In this document: positions 11,901-25,490 of the stretch, one piece after another
Position numbering within the stretch: position 1 is the stretch's first letter
Layout: each line of letters starts with the position of its first letter
Assembly (NCBI RefSeq): GCF_041296385.1
Contig: NC_091023.1
Coordinates: forward strand, 24,429,924 to 24,493,923
DNA length: 64,000 nucleotides
Direction of reading: 5' to 3'
Source of the DNA: Aphelocoma coerulescens
Taxonomy: Eukaryota > Chordata > Aves > Passeriformes > Corvidae
The notes under the pieces: model-generated
What the model was told of the DNA's origin: nothing
What the model saw: the letters and a program-made list of their open reading frames with translations, nothing else
Database searches by the model: none
Position numbers and translations under genes: made by a program

Positions 11901-13199
11901 GCCCTGCCAACGATAAGCAAGAAAAATAAGAGTATATAAAAAGCATATCAAAAATTATTTGGGAAACAATAAAAGGTATACATTCAGCTACTGAAAATAA
12001 GAACTACCATCAACACAACTTCTTTTTTTCTAGTACATGATCCCTCCAGTATTTGCTTTGCCAAATACCATTTGTCCAGGACCTAATTTTGCTGCTATAT
12101 TAATTTATTTCACTGTATTCAGTGGTCACAGTTTAGAACTTGTGTACCAACTGAGTTGCCAGGCTTTTTTTCTTCCTTATACCTCTTATAGAACCATACT
12201 CACTGTTTAAAAATGTGTGTGGCAGAACACACATACACAACAAAAACCAAACCAAAACATTCAGGGCTTAAAAAAAACAACCTCTAAGTCCAACCCTGCT
12301 TTGCCCAGTTAGCTAATTGGCTCAGAATTAAGCCAATTCATTAGGAGCAACAGATTTTCACACTCCATTTGAGATGCTGAGTTCCTTCCTCCACAAAGAC
12401 CTCCTCACACAACATTTGTTAATAAAAAAACACTTCTGCAAACAAAGCCATCAAATGGCAAAAATCTGAATACGGAAATTGCTCGTGGCTCATGAGATTT
12501 TTGCTGTAGCACAATTAATATCACACCACTGGGAGCAAGAGGGTTTTTTTTTTTTTAAGTTATCAGCAGTGAGAAGATTTGCAAAGCCCTGGATCAATTC
12601 TCAAGTGTTTTGGTCCCATTGTGGTGGCCTCCTCACCACTCCACTTTTACCTTTCCTGCACCCTGTCGGTCTCCAAGCAGTGAATTTGCACTCCAAGACT
12701 TTTAGTGTCTCTCTTCAACCTCCAACACAGTTCAGGCTCCAGATTTCAGTCTGCCTTCCCAGGCTCAGGATTTAATTCAATTAACTCCTTCAGCTGCCTT
12801 CCATGGAGCAAGAGACAGCCCCAGGCGTTTTCTGTCAGAATAAGGAAGGCAAAGAGCACCAGTAGGTTCCAGCAAACCAGCAAGCACTGGGGCATCTTGG
12901 AAAAACACTCTGGACACCGTGGCTGTGTAATTACAGCCCAGGGGCTCCCTGCTAATAGCAATAAAACAGTTTGCACCTCTGGATCTGCAGGAGACAGCCC
13001 AGCAGCGGTTTCCCAACACTGGAGTTTAAGCCTATCTTAAATTTGCATTTCTTTCCCTGCCTCTGAACAACTCGGGTGAGGCTTCAACAGATTCATCCAG
13101 ACACCCCAAGCACGTTGTTCCATCCTTTCCCCTGCTGCTTTTGCTGCCCAGTTCACACAACTGCCTGCTCTCCTTGGCAGCAGCCAGCAGCATTCACAC
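8998..13199. other. Unannotated non-coding sequence
   Basis: About 4.2 kb in which I recognise no gene and no repeat family. Minor features are a purine-rich stretch at about 10920-11010, a run of C at about 11300-11312, and T runs near 12543-12556. Minus frames of 119 and 137 aa at 9508-9867 and 10783-11196 have no recognisable domain. Confidence 0.45.
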
Positions 13200-13572
13200 A
13201 GCTTGGGGGTTTTGGGGTGTTTAGCCTGAAGAAAAGGAGGCTCCAGAGAGACCTTCCCACATTTTACAGCTCCCTGGAAGGAGCTGTAGTGAGGTGAGTG
13301 CCAGTTTCTTCTCCCAAGTAACATAGGATGGAAGGAAATGGCCCCAGGTTGCACCAGGGGAGGTTTAGATGGGGCATCAGGAAAAATTTCTTCACAGAAA
13401 AGGTTGCCAAAGCCAGGATCAGGCTGATCAGGAAAGGGTTAGAAAAATGTGTGGATGTGGCACTGGAGGTCATGGGTTAGTGATGAACGTGGTGGTGCTG
13501 CTTGATGGTTGGACTTGATGATCCTAAAGGTGTTTTCCAAGCTGATGGATTCCATGAGTCTATTCTGCGATT
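13200..13572 (+). mobile_element. CR1 LINE, longer 3' fragment
   Basis: About 370 bp of CR1 covering GTTTAGCCTGAAGAAAAGGA, the ATGGAAGGAAATGGCCCCAG region, GGGGAGGTTTAGATGGGGCA, TTTCTTCACAGAAAAGGTTG, a TGTGGATGTGGCACTGGAGG segment and TTGGACTTGATGATCCTAAA, ending in a degraded octamer. It belongs to the TTGGACTTGATGA subfamily, like the copy at 7.1 kb. 5'-truncated and diverged, hence non-functional. Confidence 0.9.
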
Positions 13573-16500
13573 CAGATGGGTTTTCCTGAAACCGTATCTC
13601 ATTCCCCATTCCCTACGTACAGCACTGCCCACAGCTTCTCTAGGAACAGGATATACCCAGGCTGAGCTGCAAATCCGTGGGGCTGGATGCCAACTGGGAG
13701 CATTAAACAGAAAATATTATGGACTTTGTGACCTGAGCAGCATTTAAATGTCAAATTGCACACTAAGAGATACAAAGAGGCTTTAGAAACAATCCAAGGG
13801 GAAAGGAAAGTTATGGATTTCTGTGTTTCCTGTGGAGCTGCTTCGTTTCCACACACACAAACTTTCCTCTGGCCCAAGACCCAATAAAATATGTTGCAAT
13901 ACCTCCATGTTGTGGCAGATTTGTTCTTCATCCAACACACACCTTCTGAGAAGGTCCAACCCTGACAGTCTGGGGCTTGCATCATCTCGCAGCCCTGAAA
14001 ACTCCTCCTGACTGCTGCAGCGCCGTGATTTATATAGGATATTCATTCTTATCTACAGAGAAAAGCTTATAAATTATACACACTTCCTACCCCACTCTGT
14101 CTTTATTCTGCCAGGGGAAGGTCATCTCACTTGTTTACGTCAGAGAGAGCAAAATCGCAACGAGGAACAGACAAACCTGTGCGTACACACAGCCTTAATC
14201 CCCTTCAGAACCCTAGATCCACTTAAACCACTTTTTATTAATTTCTATTTTTGTGTTCTTTGGGGAATAACAGGGGACATCCTGAATAATGTATATAATT
14301 CCGTGTCCTCTGGAATGCCAAGAAAATTAGACAATTTCAAGATACATTAAGTAGCTTAGTAGCGAGGCATGGCAGCACATCAGCAAAGCCATTCCACTGA
14401 ACAACAGGGGGAAAATCATGGTCACAGCGCAGAAATTAAGAAAAGGAACTGGAAAATTCTTCCACGTAGTGATTGTTTAGGTCATTTAAAAATAACTGGC
14501 AACTCTCAAAGCTGGAACGTGCTGTTGGGGTTTTTGTGGGATGCACAACTTGGAGTTGGCTGGTCAGAAGTGGCAGCTAAGCCATAGAAGACCCCCTTGG
14601 ACATGACCTGAAGAAGCCTGGAGAACTTCCCATCTGACTCTGGTGGGTGTTGGGTAAAGTCCAGACAGGAACAAGCTCTGCAGGGCTGGGGCTCAACCAA
14701 GAACCCAACAGAGACGAAGGCAGATGCTCCCCCCCACCATTTATTAACCCAAATTCTATTTTGCTCCATAACTCTGCTGCACTCTCCTCCTCAGTGCTCA
14801 CATCCAACACATGGACCATTCCCAAACCACTTCCAAAGTCATTAAGCCTCTTCAAAACCCAATATTTCTTCCCCAACAGTCAAAAGCACAGATTGGCTAG
14901 AAAAATTGTTTTGAAAACAGTTCCTTCCCCTGGACTGCTCCAACCTGGACATCTCACTTAAAAAGACATTCTGTAAACCTTGCCCATCTGATGCAGCTCA
15001 GCTGAAAGGATCATTATTTCCAAAAGCAGGGGAAGGAATGGCTGTGCCATGTGTTTAATGGGCAGCTCCACAAGGACAACAGGGGCATTACCTGGTGGAT
15101 GAATCACCTCATTAAACAAAGCAAGACACACCAGGAATTTCAGATCAAGGCCCAGAGTTGCTTTCACTGGCCCTGAGTTTTGCAAGAACATCATTAAAAT
15201 AAAATGCAATCAGAATGTCCTGACTCCAGCAAGGTTTTTATTTTAAATACTGATGCACAATTGAATTATAATATGTATTTGGCACTCAAAGTTTATGCTT
15301 GTTGTGCAATGAGTTGTTCACTCTTTCACTTGGTCTACCATAAAGCTCAGGTAAAAACAAAGGGTGAATTCTTGGAGTGAAAACACAGCTTCATGACATT
15401 CCTTAGGACTGAACTTCCCGCCATCCCACCAATAAACACAGAATTTTCTTACCAGCTGCAAACCACAGGGTTCAGATCATATTCTTGCATAAACATTCAG
15501 CCCTGACCAAAATGCAAAAAGCCATAACTCAAAACCACAGATTTTGCAGCTTTCCTCAATACCAGACTAAGACCTGGACCAAAATCACCACAGCTTTCCT
15601 CACAAACTTCCTTAGACTTTGGAATGAACTCTTTTCCTTTTGCCCACGCAAGGTAAGATCCTGTTTCTCTACCCTTGATGTGCATTTGAATTTCCTCTTA
15701 AAATTCATGAGGTTCTCATTTCTGAAGGGCTACCTTGTAAAGTCTCTGTTCCACAGCCACCTGTTGTGACAGCAAAAAGGAGAAATCCCACCAGTCTCTT
15801 TTATTAACAGGTTTCATCACATTATATTCAAATTAGAAACTAAGATGGCTTATGAATATTTCCTTTTGAATTAAAGGACCAGTTTCTCATGTGAAATGGA
15901 GTTTATGAAAATTCAGAGCTTATCTGCACAGCATGGTGTCTTTGTCCTGCCTTAGATAAATAGTCTGTGCATCCCATACCTGATAACTGTCCTGTGACTT
16001 AATCCAGAGCTCAGCCAACTTTAGTTTTTAAGTTAAGTTTTCTCCACACAGTGTTTGATTGTTAATCTCTCCTCAAATTTTCATACCAGATGGAAGAGAA
16101 ATTTTAGAGGTATTGAACGAGAAGAAAAAAAAGAATTCTTTCCTTCCTTTCAAAGTAAAATTTAAAAAAATGAAGTAATTCTCCCCATAACTCTTGCACA
16201 CCTGAACTCACAGCCAGTTTTTAAACTCCATGGACCACCCTTTCCTCTGGGAATCTTTCCATCGGCATTTGGGACAACCCACGTGTGCACTCCTTCCCAC
16301 ACAGCACATTCTCACCACAGCTGGACCAAATCTCATGTTTCAAAGTGAGGGCTCAGCAGGAAAAACCTGAAGCTCAAAGCCCCCTCCCCATTCAAACACA
16401 GGAGCATCAGCACCTATCCCAGCCATTGCCATGGGTGTAACACCATCAGACCTGCTGAGCTGGGCCATGCCTCAGCTGCAGGAAATCATCTCCCTTCCCT

Positions 16501-19500
16501 GACTTTGCCTCTGATCTCCATCTCCTCTCTTACACACAAATTTACCACTTTACCATTACAAGCTTCCCAAGACCAACTCAACAAGGAAACAAGAACGCAC
16601 ATTAAGAACTTTAATTTCCCTCCCTCTTGCATCTTCCCTGGATCCAAAAGCAGCTGCTGCTGACTGAAAGTCCCAGGCACACATTTTGTGCCAGAACAAA
16701 ACTGCTTTTCCCTTCACACAGGCTCCATGCATCTGCCTCCTAATCTCCAACCACTCAGGGACCACAAGCCTTTCTTTAATCTCCATAGGCATCATCCTGC
16801 TCCTTTGATAAGACAATTCCTTCTCTGGGCCTGAGTGCTTCCTATTACACATCACAGGGAGACAACTCCTGCCACGTCTCCTCTCCTTAGGACACCATCA
16901 ATCCACACAATTTCTGGCCCATCTTTTACTCCAGTTTATGAGAATGCTCTGTAAAAACACAGCCGTGCACTCACCTCTCTGTCTCCAGCTGAACTTTCTC
17001 AGTAGCCCAACACTTCCTCTCCCCATTAACCTTATATATCTGATTAATCCTCTGAAGGCTCCTAATTACCTAATTAACAGCATTCCAAGTCTCATCACTA
17101 TCATGTGGTCTCCTGGTTACACAAAGAAAGGCCAAGCAGAAAATAATCAAAGAAAAATATCAGGATTGCTCTTGGTCCAGATTTATCACCCAGCACTTGG
17201 GTGTTGACTTACACTCATCCATATCAAGTAGAACAAAAGCAGGAAAGGCCACAATATTTTTTTCCCCCCTCTTCTGAAATACTTGAAATTATCCCTGTTC
17301 CTCCAAGTTCTCTCAGGCAGCTGACAAGCATTTAAATAATTTCTCACGAGCAAATTGAAAAGCTGGGAGGAGCAACATGTGTAGGGATTTGAGGAACTGA
17401 AACAAGGAGCAGCTCTGCAGGAAAATGAATTTAATTAAAGTTACTCATGCAGGCTCTCAGCCTTAGAAATCTATAAATCTGGAAAATCATTTCCCTTTCA
17501 ATTAAGTCTGTATTTGTCATTTTGGGAGAGATAAAAACAAATCCCCACTGACCAAGTTTTCCAATAGTGAGAAATTAGGAGAAATTCATAACATGCAACT
17601 GCAAAATGTTTAATAGAAGAAAAATTCAGAAAAGCCAGTGAGGATCTACAGACCTCCAAGTCCCATCAGAGACAAATGATTCCTTTTTAAAGTTGAAAGT
17701 ACAGCTGTACCAACTGGAGATGTTTCAAGGCAGTGTCTGTGTTATGACTAATACCCCGAGGAGGACTCATCACCTCACTCCCACTCCTTATGCAATCACT
17801 GCCAAAAAAAAGGCTTCTCTCAGAGGGTTTTTTAGAACATCTCAATTGGACACCTGAGCTGAACTGCCCTGTCAGCCTCCTTTCTCCAGCACTGTCTGGA
17901 GCCTGCAGAGACCCACCTCCCACCTGCCAGTGTACGCTGTCAAATGTATCAGAGGCAGAAGGAGCAAAAATGATGCTGCTGATGCAAAGTCATCTATTTT
18001 AGAAAAAGTTCTGGACAATCCCATTCAGCTCCTTCCTGAATACTCCCACAAGGAATCCTGACAGAGGTTCCTTCAGTGCTGCAAACTGGGGGGAAAGGCT
18101 TTTCTAGGACAGACCCAAGTTAACTCTGCTATATCCAAAAGGAGCTTCGGCTGCTGGAGATCCCATCCCTGAATTCCATTCCTTCCTCTCTCCTCACTGG
18201 CATGGAAACTTGTAAGGAGCTAGGCTGAACTCCTGATTTCCAGCCTTTACAGTCTGAATACTTCCCCTTCACGCCATGGAGAGCAGCAATTAATGATCAG
18301 TTGTTCTGCAAGTGCTTTAAAAAGCCAGCACTAATTCCAGCGAGGGGGATCAAGGGCTCCAACTCTCTCCTACTCAGATCTTCCTGAGCTGTTTTGTGGT
18401 AATCACACCCAGGAGGAGCAGCCCCCAGCACTCCCAGATGTGGCATTCACAGTATTCTGGGGGATCAGCTGGGTTTTTTTTCCAAAAATCAGCTTGAATG
18501 AAATCAAAGGCAAGGCAAAGGTTCTCAGTTTTTCCCCCAGGCAGAATTCCCACTGAGCTCGGCAAGGACTGAATCAAACTCCTGAAGAGCTGATTTGAAA
18601 GCAGGGACGCAAGGCTGGGATTTATCTGTGCACACACACACAAAACCCCACACTCTGCCTGACCTGGCAGCGAGTTATTCATTCAGCAGGAATCCAAGGC
18701 TGTCACTAAAAAAAGCTTCAAAGGGTGGAGAGGAACAGATACTTCACCTCATTCACCTCTGGAACAGCGGGAAGAGTAACTGGGAGTGATAGCTGCAGAA
18801 GTTTCAGTGAGCCACAGCCTTCCCTGCAGGACATTTAAAACCTTTCAGAAATCTCACTTTGCCACCAGCCAGGGAGGGCCACTTGTTAAACAAACAGCAC
18901 AGCGAGTGGAATATTTGGGGTTTTATTCCCTCTTCCATATCCTCTGCTCAGAAGAATGGCTACAGAAATCTGTGAGGGGATGAAGTCTATAAATTTCATC
19001 AGGTCTGTATAACTCTGGCACTCTCACCGTGCTGTAGTTTTTAAGAGCAGCATGGGTCCTTAATAAAGTTTGGGGCAGTGTCCTAATCCTTGGCTAAGAA
19101 AGGAAATGGGGGATACTTTTTCCAAGTTATTGACTACAATGAGAAAAAAAGCAGCCACATTCTTTTCCCTCTTGAATTTAATGCAAATAAAACAGGACTG
19201 TGAAAATAAGGGGAGGGATAGAAACTTCTCTTGACATTTAGTTTGGTTGTAGCATCCTATCCTGCAATACTCCAGAAGTCCAGAATCCTGGAAGACTCCA
19301 GAAGTCCAGATTTCATCTGATTTCCAGCTGGCGCACGGAAAATTCCCAAATTCCCCACACTGTCTCCTCTGAGCGGTGCTAATGCTTTGCACTTGAAGGG
19401 TTATAAAATCAGAGGCGACATCGTTTGCTCGTTTGGCTCATTCCCTGTTTCTCTAGGATACAAATCTCTCGCAGAGCTGCTGGAATGAGCATGGTGGGCA

Positions 19501-22500
19501 GTATATAACGCCACAGGTCCCCAGGTACTGAGGTTAAGATGTAACATCCCACTTTATTTGCAGCAGAACTCATCAAACACGACGAGGAGGGAGAGGTAAC
19601 TGCTCCAGACAGGAATTACACACGTTCCCTTGGGAATGAGGACGTTAAGCAGGGTGGATTGCTGGTCCAAACACAGGGACTGCCTCAGAAGGTGATTCAC
19701 AGCCCTCTGTTAGTGACCTGACACACAGCCTCCAGTCACCATACGTGCTTCAAGTTATCTGCCTCCAGAGTTATTTGCCTCGGGAGGCTGCAGAGACATC
19801 CCTGGGATGGGAATTCAGCCCTTCCCATCTTCCAGGGCCTGCTCTGAGCACAAGCAGAACAATAACCACTCTCTCCTCTCCTAACCCTTGATGAACCGGC
19901 CTGAAATAAATTCAATTTCATATATGGACATTATTCTACAAAATGCTTGACCTGACCCCCCTGAGATGTTCACTGCTGACCGTAAGAGAACAGTTTATCG
20001 AGTTATGCTCTTCCCTGAGTGTTTTTAGACTCACAGGCTTTGTTTGGACTATTGGGAGCAGTTCATTACCATCCCAAGGTGCCCACGATCCCTCCATGCT
20101 CAGCCACACGGATTTTGAGAAACAATTAATCAGGACTCAGGACTGCATCTGCCTTGTGTTTACAGCCAAGGAAGGAATTGGGTTGAAAAAGCATCTGAAA
20201 GGATAATACTTCAAGCTGATGACTTGGTGGTTGGGCTTTGTTTTCCTGGAAGGAATCTGCTCACAGATCATGTTTGAGAGACCCAACAGACAGGGAACTG
20301 ATGAGCTTTTAGGTAAACCAAACATATGGTACTTGCTCCGTTCCATCTATCTGGTAATCAGTCATTTAGCAATAAAGGCACAAGAAAATTTGGCCAGCTC
20401 CCCAAGACACGACATCTGAGGAGATCAATTACAGCCTTAATTTAGACAGATTTTGCAATGCAATTTTTTTCTTCCTATTACATTGTCTTTCCTGTTCCGT
20501 GGAGTTTTCATTAGCTCCTGTGGAAAATGAGACCAGGATTCTTCAAACACTCTGTGGACACAAAACATCCGTGAGTTTAGGGAATGAAATGCTGCATTAA
20601 CCAAAACACTGACCAATAACAGCTCCAAGTTGTTCTGTGTGCAATTATTTGGCCAGCACTGTATAAAATAATGTACACTGAATATTGTTATTTTAGTACT
20701 CTTTCAATTAAAGCTTCTCAGAAGAGTTCCCTTTTCCCAAATCTCCATCCCAGAGGAGAAAAGCCCATTCTGGATGCACAATTCCAGAAGGGAGGTCAGA
20801 GTCATTTTCTGACAACCTGGGGACACAGGACCAGACTCAGGTAACAGCTCCAAAGCCCGAGATCTGGCAGAGCAGAGGGACTTGGAGAAGGCCAAACTTT
20901 GGACAAACCTGCTGAAGGAGCTCTTCCTCTCACATTTCCTGCATGACTGAGTGCCTTCCTGAAGTTAAATTTAGAGCTGAGACACAGGAAATAAGGGTGA
21001 TGGCATGGCAGCCATGGAGAGTCGAGTAAGCATTTAACAGGCAAAAAAAAATTCAGAATTCCTATTAAATATCTCACCTCTGTTCCACTCCTCAGCCCTC
21101 TCCAAACCCCCCCAGTGCTGCAACACTCTCCAAGGGCTTACAGGAGATCCAGGCAGCACCTCCCCACCCAGTCTACATTAGGAGAATAACTTTAAAATAA
21201 CAATTTAACCTCACTGTGCCATATAAAACCAGTTAATGCCGTACACATCCCTGCTCCCATTCCCAGCACAAAACCAGATTTCCTAACGTCACTTACATTT
21301 ATTACTGAGATGCAGAAAAGTGAGAAATTATTAAAGACTTGAAAAATCAATTTAGGCATTTTAACTCTGAGCTCAGACTCCTCAGCTCCTGCAATTTGTG
21401 TAACACAAGACGCTGCTAAGATGGCTCCATAAAGTGAATTACAGCAAATAATTTCTTTGTTCAGGTCCAATATGCTCCAAAGATGGATTCTATATTATAT
21501 TACATCAAGGGGATTTAATGTTAATGCTTCAATACCAAAGAGTTGGGAATGCAGGCAAAACTGTGGCAAACTGCACAAATCAGGATTTGCTCCTTGTTTG
21601 ACTGCAATAAACTTGCTTTAGAAGAGCTTTTGACTGAGAAGCAGTTTTAAAAATGAGTATTTAATTCCATTTCCCATATGATGTTTAGGCGGTTGGGGCT
21701 ATGGGATTACCAATAAATATTGTGTTTGATGTACAAAAACTGCAGAGGAGGAAACTGAGTTTATGTATCAAGTGTGGGAGGGTTTTGTTTGTTTGTTTGT
21801 TTTTTACTTCAAACACTCCTTGGTTCATTTACAGCGTGCCCCATTCTGCAGGGATGATACTTTAAGAGCAGGTTCAATGCTGTAACACAGAGCCCAATCT
21901 ATGGTTCAATATCTGCAGTCTGGGAGTCAGACTTAAAAGATAAGAAACAGATGTAGGGTGAGATGAAGAAATGTGTCTATTGAGGAGTTTCAGCGCGATT
22001 TGGCACAAAAATAATTGAAGTCAATATGCAGAAAGCAAAGCTGTCAGCAAATTGCAATGCTTGGCTGGAGCACAAATGTCTTTAAAAAAAGGAATTCTGT
22101 GGAGGCCATACGTGGCCTACCAGTTTAAATAGATTAGGAGTGCATTAGAATTCGGCTGCTTTGCTTCAACCAAAGGGTTCACCCTGAATGCACAAAGAGA
22201 AAACATTGATTAAGTTTGAACCGTAAATCTCCCACCAGAAACTTCCAGTTATGGAGCTGCTGGGCCAGGGCTCCCCAGTAAGAGCACTGGGACCAGTCCC
22301 TGCAGACCCCCTTCCATGGAATTTATGGACGCACAAAACCAGCTCCTTATAATTCTGTCCAAAAGCAGGAATCCAAACATTTTTCAGCCCACAAAGCTTT
22401 GCAACATCCAGAATTTTGCCTCGCAATTTCCTGACATGAAGTCATATTTATTCCAAGTTTGACTCAATAATGCCTTTCTGGAGTTTTTGATTAAGTCCCC

Positions 22501-24859
22501 CATCCCAGCTGGTGTCACCTCAAGCTCTGAGAAGTTAAAACTTTAAGTTAATAGCAACCAGAAGGCAAATACAGAAAACTGAACACTGCTTGGAGTATTT
22601 CCTCCCCCAGATCAAAGAATTTTTTTTAAATCTTATTTTTTACACTGTCATCTTATCCTCTTATTATTGTTTATACTAATGCCTGAATTCCTGGAATTTT
22701 CAAAGACACATCAATCCAAGTGACCAATCCTTTGCCACATTAAGAGAATTAACCAGAAAACTTCCTAATGAGCATCCCTTAGTCCCAGTTGGTCATGGTG
22801 CCACCCTGCTGCTTCCCAGTAAATACTGATGGTTCAGTTAAAAGTCTTCCACTTTTTTATTATTTCACCGAATTTTTGCATGGTTTATCCCCAGCTTGCT
22901 TTACCAATCCCATTTTGTTTCTCTTAAAAACATTTAACAGAGGTTTTTAAAATGCTCTTCCAGCAGAAGTGCTGTGCTTGCAGGGTGTGACACCACAGAT
23001 AGAAAAACTGATTTTGATTCCCTTGTTTCTTTAGGCCTAATTCCATTCCCACAGGGATGGGAGAGGAACAGCTCAGCCTCCCAGTACAGATCTATCCATT
23101 GCTGCTTCCAGAATCAATTCCACATTCACCTTCCCAGTGATTTGGAGATTTTTTTTTTTTTTTCAGACATTGAAAACTTGACTGTAGATTGAAACAGCAG
23201 ATTTGAACACTTTTTATTGTTTAACCAACAAAAGAAACCGAGTATTTTAAAAACAGATTTGATCCTTTCCATTGTTGTCTTGCCTTTTCTGTGGAATCAG
23301 GAGTCAGCCTTGGCTGCTTCACACAGATTGCTTTTTTTCTTTAATTTAATATCAGTTCACCAGGAATTGTGGATCACTCCCTGCTGCTCGAGGCAGTATC
23401 AAACAAGCTCACACACTTTTCTAATTAGCTTTGTTCTTCTGAGTGGTGAACTTGTTCCAGGCCCATTACAGACAAGTTAATTGTTATCTTAACAAAGAAT
23501 GAATTTGCAAAAGTAACGCTTGTCTGCCGTGTGTTCAGCACACCCTTTAAGGCTCACACTGGTCTGAAAAGTCATAGAAAAATTATTTTGGCATTGGTTT
23601 TACTTACCATTCTTATGTTTTATTTATTATTTATTCAACTGACAAGAACTGCACCTGCCAGGTTATGGCACTGCCACTGCTTATTCTTTATTTATTACTT
23701 ATTTATTCTTTTTCCTCTTGGAAAATTGAAATTTGATAGTTCAGTAGCCCAAATAGTTTGGCAGCCTCAAAGTTCATTCCCTAACTCCTGGGAAAACAAG
23801 AAAGGCCAGAAGATGCTTAAAACTTGAGAAGTTTGGGAGTGAACTTCTGAAACAGAGCCCCTCCAGCCCCACACATCAGAAAGGATCATTTATGAGGCAT
23901 CCCTCTGGAAAAATTCAATTTAATGACCTGTACCTCAATGATTGTGTGGTTCTATCAAAACTCAAGATATTTTTACTGGTAGATACCCAGATATTTCTGT
24001 GACAGCCACCAGATGAGCAATTATTCATCAGTTTTGCTCCCCCCCCAAGCAGCTGCAGCTCAACCAACCTTAGGAAATGAACCCAAGATCCCAGTACTCA
24101 CAAAGACACAGCACCCAAAAGGGAGTTGTTCTGAGTTCCTCAGGATTTGATTGTATCCCAGAAGAGAATCTGGAAAGCAGTAATCCCAAAGTCTCAATAT
24201 TTGATAGTGCTCTCAATAGCTGTGGTGATAGCACAGCAGAGGTGTGTATGTGAAGCAAAGAAAAGAGAATTAAATGGGAAACAATACAAAAGCTGAGGAG
24301 TTCAGAGCCAGCCCTTACCAGGAGCTCCTGTTTCTATAATTAGGCAAGCACAGAAAGAACAATTACATTTGCCTGAACCAATCTAAGTGAACCTGACCTG
24401 ATTTAAGCACATTAAAAAAAAAAAAGGAAAACTGGATTTATGATGCTCATATTTTCTTGGAAGTAATTCTCCTTTCTGCTTTAATTCCCTCTAAAGCCTT
24501 TGGTCTCAACACAGCCAACAAACTCAGGTTTTTACATTCAATGTTCATGAGAGTGACAAAATACAAACATTAATATTGTGTTCATTTCTCTTCAAATGAC
24601 TGGAAAATCAGCACTTAACTCCTGGTTGGTGCCAATAAAAAACTGAGTTACACGACTGGCTCAGCTTCACAAGTGTGAGCACAAATGTTCCCTCTCCTGA
24701 GAGACTCACCCCAAAACAAAACTGATTGTTTGGCTGAACTCTGGGGATCTCTGGATTCATAAAGTGGTGTTGCAGCTTTCACATCCCACCTGAGCAACAG
24801 CAAGTAAAGATCTAATTAATTAGTGTTTAATTAGTGACCATCTTCATAAAAGCTCCTTT
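13573..24859. other. Long stretch without recognisable repeats or genes
   Basis: About 11.3 kb in which I recognise no CR1, LTR, SINE or exon. Small local features only: a poly(A/T)-rich patch at 16123-16172, a (CA)n run at about 18631-18643, a 17-bp direct repeat within 19267-19310, a (GTTT)n run at 21781-21802, a T run at 23151-23163 and an A run at 24414-24424. Chance frames up to about 130 aa (e.g. 13599-13985 minus) show no domain. Confidence 0.5.
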
Positions 24860-25158
24860 GGTATTATCAATCCTGCAGCAGAACTTTAATTTCCATCATT
24901 CCTGGAACTGCAATTCTAGGAAGTTTGTCCTTTTCCTCCAGCTCTCAATCAGAAAAGCTAAGGAGAAACCCCAAAATATGGTCCAAAAAACCCCAAAATT
25001 TACCCAAAAGTACATTAAAACAATTCAATTTTGAAAGAGAAAGCAACCTTACCTTAGCCCAGTTCAATCAGAATAAGAGAGGGGAGTTGATTTTTATTAA
25101 GTTAATTAGAAAGTCCCTCTAAATTCACTTAAATGCTTCTGATAGGATGGGGAGGAGA
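24860..25158. repeat. Tandem duplication, copy 1
   Basis: Starts with GGTATTATCAATCCTGCA and ends near GATGGGGAGGAGAC. It is matched in the same order by the next 300-330 bp. Shared blocks include AAGTTTGTCC.TTTCCTCCAG, CCCCAAAATATGG, AAAAGTACATTAAAACAATT and TTAAGTTAATTAGAAAGTCC. Its 66-aa frame is also partly open in copy 2, but I see no sign of coding. Confidence 0.85.
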
Positions 25159-25161
25159 CTT

Positions 25162-25490
25162 GGTATTACTGATCCTGCATTAGAATTTAAACTCCATAAT
25201 TCCCAGAACTGCTTTCCTTCAAGAAGTTCTGACAAGAAGTTTGTCCTCTTCCTCCAGCTCTCAATTAGAGTAGCCAAGAAGAAACCCCAAAATATGGCCC
25301 AAAACCCCGAGAATTTATGTAAAAGTACATTAAAACAATTTAATTTTGAAAAATAAAGCAACCTTAGTCCAGTTCCATCAGAACAAGGAAAACAGGAGAG
25401 GGGAGTTAGTTACTTTTTATTAAGTTAATTAGAAAGTCCCTCTGAATTCATTAAATGCTTTTGGTGAGAAGGGGAGGAGAGCAGGGATAA
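25162..25490. repeat. Tandem duplication, copy 2
   Basis: Head-to-tail with copy 1. Starts with GGTATTACTGATCCTGCA and ends near GAAGGGGAGGAGAGCAG. It differs by scattered substitutions and small insertions (for example extra bases around AAGAAGTTCTGACAAG and AACAAGGAAAACAGGAG), so the duplication is old. Confidence 0.85.

Noticed and set aside
12280..12320. Short CR1-like text (CCTCTAAGTCCAACCCTGCT)
   Set aside because: Too short and without matching flanks.
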